A stretch of DNA of 28,689 nt from NCBI GenBank assembly GCA_964605665.1, contig CAZSDP010000038.1:1-28689 (forward strand). Direction: 5' to 3'. Each line of letters begins with the position of its first letter. Within the stretch, counting starts at the first letter, position 1. The notes below the pieces were generated by a model. The model was not told where the DNA came from. It did no database searches and worked only from the letters and a program-made list of their open reading frames with translations. Positions 24,352 to 28,689 of the stretch are shown here, in pieces. Made by a program: the position numbers and the translations under genes. The stretch comes from CAZSDP01 sp964605665. Its GTDB lineage: Bacteria; Planctomycetota; UBA8108; UBA1146.

Positions 24352-27300
24352 TTGAGTCCGAAGCGCTTGGTCCCTTTGATCTCTCTCATTCTCGCCGGCC
24401 TCGCATGCCTATGGTTTTTCACGACCGACCCGCCCGCCACCATGACGCCCCCTCGTTCGGAGGAGCAGCCACCTCGACAGCGGATTCGTCCGAATCGGCA
24501 TGTTGTTCCAACTGTGCCAGAAACGAACCCGGAGGCCCCGATCTTCGTCGCCGGGTCGGTGCGAGACCTATGCACAGGCGAATCTCTAGTGAGCGCTGAA
24601 GTGGGGCTTTCTTCCTCGGCCGGGCTATCGGCAGCCGTCGCTCTGGCGACCACAAGAACGGACGCAGACGGCAGATTCTCTTTCAGTGTCAACGACCTGA
24701 CAGTGCCAACGAGAGGGTATCTGTCACTGCATGTTTCAGCCGAAGGGTACGTGCCATACGACCATGCTCAGGCCTTGGCACCAGCCCCGGGAGAGAGCGC
24801 AGACGTCGGAGTGCTCCGGCTCACGCCGGGGGCTCGGGTTGAAGGGACAGTCTATCTGCCAAGCGGTGCAGCCGCAGACTTCGGAACTATTCACCTGATC
24901 GACGTCCTTGCACCGGGCCGGCGCGGGCGGTTGGACGGCATGCGAGTGCAGACGACTGCGAAGATTCGCGAAGACGGGCGCTTCGTAACGTTCGTCAGGG
25001 GGCCACACTTCGTCTTGCAGGCCACGGTCCCAGAGCACGCCCCTGGTTTCACGGAAGTTCTCTCAACGGAATCTGTCAAGCCGGTAGAGATAAGACTGAG
25101 TCGTGGAACTGCTCTCGAGGGGAGGATCTTAGACGCCGAGGGTAACCCAATCGCCAAGGTCAACATTGCGGCGTCCGTATTCACGCCAAGACACGGCCCG
25201 GACAGTAGGCTTGGCTACTACGGTGGGCAGTGGGTGTCGGAAACGGATCGCGATGGCGATTTCTCGATAGCTGGATTGCCGCCAGACTCCCGGCTCTTTC
25301 TAAGTTGCTCTCACGCCGAGTACCGCGACGTGTCGGTTCATAGAGTCACTCCTGACCAGTTCGTGGAAATCTGCATGCTCAGCGGCAGGGTCCTTCGAGC
25401 CTCCTTCGTGAACAGTGGAGGAAGTTCCATTTTTCCTTCGCTGGTGACACTCCGGACGCCGGAAGGCGAGTCGGTTCGCTTCTGGCGAGACAGTGCTTCA
25501 TATGTGAGTGAGTGCTTCAGGGCTGATTCCACCGCGGGGCAGCTGGGCGCTCGTGGTTTTCTTTCACAGCTCGTGACATGGCCTCCAGGGACTGGATTGC
25601 ACGACCTAGGAGTCGTTACTCTCGAAGTTGGGCCGTACATTCAAGTCAGCCTCGTCAATCTGGAAGGCCACCCGGTTCCTGGTCAGATTCATGCGGTGCC
25701 AGCAGATTCGAGCGGCACACCATCCAACCTTGTCTTCGCACTGACGCAGGCAATTCCGTATTCGACTAACAAGGCCGGGGTGGCAACAATCGGTGGACTA
25801 TTCGACGTTCCATACGACATCGTTGCGTCCTCTCCGAATTTCACGGCTGGCGAGATCCAGGCCGTTCCGAGCGTTGAGGGGACCGCAGTCGTCGTCACGC
25901 TCCGCAGGCCTGGTTCGTGGTCGGTTTGCGTTACTGACGTCAGCGGTTCGCCCATCGCCAACACCGAGATTGAGCTTCGAGACGACGAGTCAGGTTTCTC
26001 TGCTGTTTCCCGAGCCGGTGCCGGCGGGGTTGTTCGCTTTCAACAGGTTCCGCTACAAGTCGCACTCAAGGCAGTTGCCCGCGCCCAGGGTTTCTTGAGC
26101 CACGCGTTTCCCGTCACTCCATTGGAACGGAGTGAGGGGCGAACGGACTCGGACATTCGGCTAGTCCGCGGCATTGACGTTCTCTTCACCGTCACGAGCG
26201 AGCGTGGAGAGCCAGTTTCTGGTGCGCTCGTCAGTCTAAAACCGGAGAAAGCAGCCGCCGACAGTGATCCCGAGATCTCGACAGAGTCGCTGACTGACGG
26301 AGAAGGCCACGCGCATCTCCGCGGGTTGATTCCTGGGAAACACCGATTGGTCGTTTCAGCGATCGGGCGCCCGGCCTTCGAAGATGTCGTGCACTTCGCT
26401 GAGGGAGGCGCACCTGTGCACGTTCGCCTTGGCAGCGAAGCGCAGTGGAGCGTTGCCGGTCGGGTCTCATACGAAGGCGGCTCAGCGGTTCCTAACGCAG
26501 ACGTGTGTCTGGAACCCGGGGAGTACCCGTTTGGCTTCAGCGACCGGGTTTGTACCCAGGCGTCGAGTGACGGCTCCTTCACACTCTCGTTGCGGAAGCC
26601 CTTGGACGGACAGGTGAGCCTCTTGGTGCAATGGGGTTGTCAGGAGAAGGTTCTCATGGCGGAGTCGGTCGACAAGCTTCCGAGCGAAGTTGTTGTACCC
26701 CGTGGCGCAGACTTGATCGTCTATCTGGTCGACGAAGAACAACGACCGTTCTTGGGCGAAGCGCGTTTTGATGTCACGAACGCTGAGCATGAGGTGAGTA
26801 CTTCGGCTTCCTATCGACCAACAAGCGGCACGTTGCACGTGGAGTTCAAGGATCTCTCGACGGGACCAACCCGGTTGAATGCGACCGCAGCCGGATACCG
26901 AATCAAGGGGTCCCCGTGGGAAGCAGCTCTTGATACGGGCGCGCAACGGGAAGTGACACTCACGGCGGTTCCGGCGAGGTCTCCCAAGCCCTTCACTACT
27001 CGCGTTGTTGACGAGTTCGGTCGAGCTGTTCCAGCAGCCCTCGTAGAGGTGAGCCCCGCTGAGGACGACCTCGTGGAGGGCCTCTTCGGATCGCTCTACG
27101 ATTCAACCTGGTGCCAGACCAACTCACGAGGCGTAGCGGAGTGGCTCGGATTCCCTGACGTGAAGTACACAGTGTCCGTCTCAAAGCGGGGATTTCAGGA
27201 GTTTGAACACCAGTCGCTGCCAACCGAGCAGAGAACCGTGACGTTGAAGGCGAGTGCGACGCTGTGGGTAGAAGTGAACGACGAACTGGGTGTTCCAGCT

Positions 27301-27816
27301 GAAGACGTTCGAATACATATCCGCTCACTCGAAGGCAGCGAGGGTACTGAGGAGGCGGCTGGGCTCGCGGAAGACCTCATCGACGTGTGGCTACCTCGGC
27401 TTCTACCGAAGGAACTTCAGGAGTCTAGTGACAGCTTGCGGTACTACTGTGGCCTCGAACCCGGAAAACACCGACTTAGGATCAAGACCGACGAGTGTTT
27501 CGAACACCATCAGGTTGTCGAATTGGCTCCCGAGCAGTCTCTGACTGTAGAAGTGGTTCTTCCTCGAGCATTCGAAATCTCGGGTAGAACTACGCTGAGG
27601 GGGCGGCCACTGCCGAGGACTCGGATCGAGGCCGTGTCACTTGATCCCGGGTATCCGGGTGTTGCGGTCCTGGAAACCGACCAGCATGGCAGTTTCGCAG
27701 CGGCATTTCGTAGGGCGGGACAGTATTCGTTTGGACTACTGGAATCAGAAGGCGAGTCGCCCGTGCTGCCAATAGAGGTCGGACCCGGAAGCTACGTCAC
27801 TCTCGACTTCGAGTAG
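24352..27816 (+). CDS. large anchored protein of repeated carboxypeptidase-regulatory-like (CnaB/Ig-like) domains
   Basis: 1154 residues from the TTG at 24352. Residues 1-30 (SPKRLVPLISLILAGLACLWFF) form a signal anchor or signal peptide, then a Pro-rich linker. The rest is made of about eleven repeats of the type G-x-V-x-D-x-x-G-x-P-V-x-x-A-x-V, for example GSVRDLCTGESLVSAEVGL, LEGRILDAEGNPIAKVNIAA, VTDVSGSPIANTEIEL, VTSERGEPVSGALVSLKP, GRVSYEGGSAVPNADVCLE, RVVDEFGRAVPAALVEVSP and VNDELGVPAEDVRIHI. This matches the carboxypeptidase D regulatory-like fold (PF13620 and relatives), often found in tandem in surface proteins. No enzymatic domain is visible. A stalk or adhesion role is inferred. 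Codon and GATC use differ from the left part of the window. Confidence 0.8.
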   Translation: MSPKRLVPLISLILAGLACLWFFTTDPPATMTPPRSEEQPPRQRIRPNRHVVPTVPETNPEAPIFVAGSVRDLCTGESLVSAEVGLSSSAGLSAAVALATTRTDADGRFSFSVNDLTVPTRGYLSLHVSAEGYVPYDHAQALAPAPGESADVGVLRLTPGARVEGTVYLPSGAAADFGTIHLIDVLAPGRRGRLDGMRVQTTAKIREDGRFVTFVRGPHFVLQATVPEHAPGFTEVLSTESVKPVEIRLSRGTALEGRILDAEGNPIAKVNIAASVFTPRHGPDSRLGYYGGQWVSETDRDGDFSIAGLPPDSRLFLSCSHAEYRDVSVHRVTPDQFVEICMLSGRVLRASFVNSGGSSIFPSLVTLRTPEGESVRFWRDSASYVSECFRADSTAGQLGARGFLSQLVTWPPGTGLHDLGVVTLEVGPYIQVSLVNLEGHPVPGQIHAVPADSSGTPSNLVFALTQAIPYSTNKAGVATIGGLFDVPYDIVASSPNFTAGEIQAVPSVEGTAVVVTLRRPGSWSVCVTDVSGSPIANTEIELRDDESGFSAVSRAGAGGVVRFQQVPLQVALKAVARAQGFLSHAFPVTPLERSEGRTDSDIRLVRGIDVLFTVTSERGEPVSGALVSLKPEKAAADSDPEISTESLTDGEGHAHLRGLIPGKHRLVVSAIGRPAFEDVVHFAEGGAPVHVRLGSEAQWSVAGRVSYEGGSAVPNADVCLEPGEYPFGFSDRVCTQASSDGSFTLSLRKPLDGQVSLLVQWGCQEKVLMAESVDKLPSEVVVPRGADLIVYLVDEEQRPFLGEARFDVTNAEHEVSTSASYRPTSGTLHVEFKDLSTGPTRLNATAAGYRIKGSPWEAALDTGAQREVTLTAVPARSPKPFTTRVVDEFGRAVPAALVEVSPAEDDLVEGLFGSLYDSTWCQTNSRGVAEWLGFPDVKYTVSVSKRGFQEFEHQSLPTEQRTVTLKASATLWVEVNDELGVPAEDVRIHIRSLEGSEGTEEAAGLAEDLIDVWLPRLLPKELQESSDSLRYYCGLEPGKHRLRIKTDECFEHHQVVELAPEQSLTVEVVLPRAFEISGRTTLRGRPLPRTRIEAVSLDPGYPGVAVLETDQHGSFAAAFRRAGQYSFGLLESEGESPVLPIEVGPGSYVTLDFE

Positions 27817-27854
27817 ATCCAGGTTGCCTATCTCTTTGAGTTCCGGAATAGAAG

Positions 27855-27896
27855 TACCCCGTGCAGGATTCGAACCTGCGACCCCGGCATTAGGAA
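27855..27896 (-). other. tRNA-Arg(CCT) 3' half, probable attachment-site core
   Basis: On the minus strand the 42 bases read as the second half of a tRNA: anticodon loop TTCCTAA (anticodon CCT), 3' anticodon stem TGCCG, variable loop GGGTC, a perfect T-arm (GCAGG, TTCGAAT, CCTGC), then acceptor strand ACGGGGT and A. No matching 5' acceptor ACCCCGT or D-arm lies upstream, and the 5' anticodon stem does not pair. The break falls at the anticodon loop, a usual crossover point for tyrosine integrases that target tRNA genes. The orientation implies native flanking DNA to the left and element DNA to the right. Confidence 0.7.
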
Positions 27897-27948
27897 TCGC
27901 ACCGGCTTACGCGTCCCAAACCGTCAGGTACCTTGCCTATCAGCACTT

Positions 27949-28012
27949 AGTATCGAATACTTCTACAGGAACCTTCGCCAACCGGCTAGTGCCACGGTTC
28001 GCACACGGTTCG
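27949..28012. repeat. palindrome and direct repeat between the tRNA half and the integrase
   Basis: AGTAT-CGA-ATACT (27949-27961) is a perfect dyad. CACGGTTCG occurs twice, at 27993-28001 and 28004-28012, 11 bases apart. Such sites next to an attachment core could be integrase arm-binding or excisionase sites; no experimental family consensus was matched. Confidence 0.3.
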
Positions 28013-28050
28013 GGCTTCCCGCTCACACAGCTCGCGAAAGGGGAGGCACC

Positions 28051-28488
28051 ATGGCACGCCTCACCGACGCCCAGATAAGAGACGCGGACTTGAACGGGAA
28101 GAGCTACCAGCTCCGCGACTCCGCGCTCCCCGGCTTCTTCCTGCAGGTCAACCGGGCCTCCAAGTCCTTCAAGATCCAAGCCGACCTCTACACAGGTGAG
28201 CGACCTCGGCGTCGACTCGTTCGGACCGTGCGGAAAACGCTCGGTCGCGTCGGGGAGATGACTCTCGACGATGCTCGCTCACAGGCAATGACCCTGCTTG
28301 CCGACATCAAACGCGAGATCGATCCCAACGCGCCATCGGCACACCGCGCGCGTTGGCCCACGGACGCGCGACTCCCCCCTGCTGATCAGACGATCGCTGC
28401 GGCCAAATTCATCACGCTGGATGCGAACTTACCAACGCCGGTGCGAACCGGGGATTGTCCACAAGGCCCAAGGGTCAGGACGCATTAA
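28051..28488 (+). pseudogene. truncated tyrosine integrase, N-terminal DUF4102 arm-binding domain only
   Basis: The ATG has GGGGAGG four bases upstream. Residues 1-95 match the DUF4102/P4-like integrase N-terminal domain: LTDAQIRDADLNGKSYQLRD, LPGFFLQVNRASKSFKIQ, KTLGRVGEMTLDDARSQAM and DIKREIDPN. Intact members have about 400 residues with SAM-like and catalytic domains. Here the homology ends near 28335 and the frame runs on as an unrelated Pro/Arg-rich tail to a stop at 28488. The protein would lack all catalytic residues. It begins 154 bases from the tRNA half, the usual place for an integrase of a tRNA-targeting element. Confidence 0.75.
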
Positions 28489-28518
28489 TCAAGCGCCGCG
28501 TTCAATTGTCAGGGACGT

Positions 28519-28689
28519 TCAGTACGCCAACTCCAGGACGCCACGGTCATGCAACCGCACGGCGCTTGCCGGGTTCGCGGGTAAGGGGAACGCGGTGTTC
28601 AGTGTCAGTTTTCATCCTCGCCGCTGGTACAGTCCACAGACGGGCTTCGAAATCAATCTCCGGCCATTCCATGCCCAACACTTCGCCCG
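28519..28689 (-). pseudogene. tyrosine recombinase catalytic-domain fragment, frameshifted, running off the right edge
   Basis: Read on the minus strand from the window edge, the frame encodes SGEVLGMEWPEIDFEARLW, then TVPAARMKTDTEHRVPL, which is the segment after the first catalytic Arg of phage-type integrases, including the conserved Lys (RMK). The Arg codon itself would lie just outside the window. The frame stops at 28547-28549 after an abnormal tail. A neighbouring frame continues with LHDRGVLELA, which resembles the expected next helix, and stops at 28519, so an insertion or frameshift broke the gene. The rest of the catalytic domain with the His and Tyr is missing. Confidence 0.65.

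Noticed and set aside
27850..27930. Complete tRNA gene on the minus strand
   Set aside because: Only the 3' half folds. No 5' acceptor strand complementary to ACGGGGT and no D-arm are found, and the 5' anticodon stem does not pair.
27824..28078. Plus-strand frame of 84 residues containing VPRAGFEPATPALG
   Set aside because: The RAGFEPAT pattern is the well-known antisense translation of a tRNA T-arm and acceptor. The frame overlaps the minus-strand tRNA half and has no ribosome binding site.

Overview
The window reads as a chromosomal segment of a Planctomycetota bacterium. The markers are lineage-typical: a secreted DUF1549/DUF1553 protein with c-type heme motifs (PSCyt2/PSD1), a Tat-exported DUF1501 protein, a planctomycete-type cytochrome c domain (PSCyt1) fused to WD40 repeats, a Tat-type PhoD phosphatase, a long Asp-box (BNR) propeller protein, and an EF-hand/dockerin-like C-terminal repeat at the left edge. 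Most products carry Sec, Tat or lipoprotein signals, so this is largely an envelope and secretome region.

Layout, left to right. 1-300 is the tail of a dockerin-like protein, perhaps damaged, closed by a 14-bp perfect hairpin. 609-6736 holds three minus-strand genes: a secreted FAD oxidoreductase, a GNAT acetyltransferase and a 1097-residue BNR propeller protein. A small zinc-ribbon membrane protein follows at 6960-7211. 7283-10959 holds a lipoprotein esterase (+), a membrane-anchored coiled-coil protein (-) and a PhoD-type phosphatase (+). 11329-18301 is a tight five-gene plus-strand operon: BlaI-family repressor, secreted degenerate-thioredoxin/YHS protein, DUF1549/DUF1553 cytochrome, DUF1501 protein, and cytochrome-WD40 protein. 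It is preceded by two inverted repeats that could be BlaI operators and closed by a 15-bp perfect hairpin. 18413-19951 holds two minus-strand secreted proteins, one a lipoprotein with an internal duplication. 20413-22743 holds a Cys-rich secreted protein and a TPR-like protein with a C-terminal membrane anchor.

From about 22.75 kb the DNA changes character. GATC, very dense to the left, becomes sparse. The content is a CPBP intramembrane protease, a start-less remnant of the C-terminal ligase domain of an RNA-repair polynucleotide kinase-phosphatase (Pnkp), and a 1154-residue anchored protein built of repeated carboxypeptidase-regulatory-like folds. The right edge looks like an old integration site: a minus-strand tRNA-Arg(CCT) 3' half (42 nt, no 5' half), the N-terminal part of a DUF4102-type tyrosine integrase, and on the opposite strand a broken piece of a tyrosine recombinase catalytic domain that runs off the window.

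The most coherent candidate system is the BlaI-controlled operon at 11.2-18.3 kb. The usual BlaR1/M56 sensor protease is absent and the regulator is translationally coupled to a cysteine-less thioredoxin-fold protein with a metal-binding-like tail, followed by three extracytoplasmic proteins of poorly understood planctomycete families, two of them with heme motifs. All calls come from reading the sequence; no database search was run.
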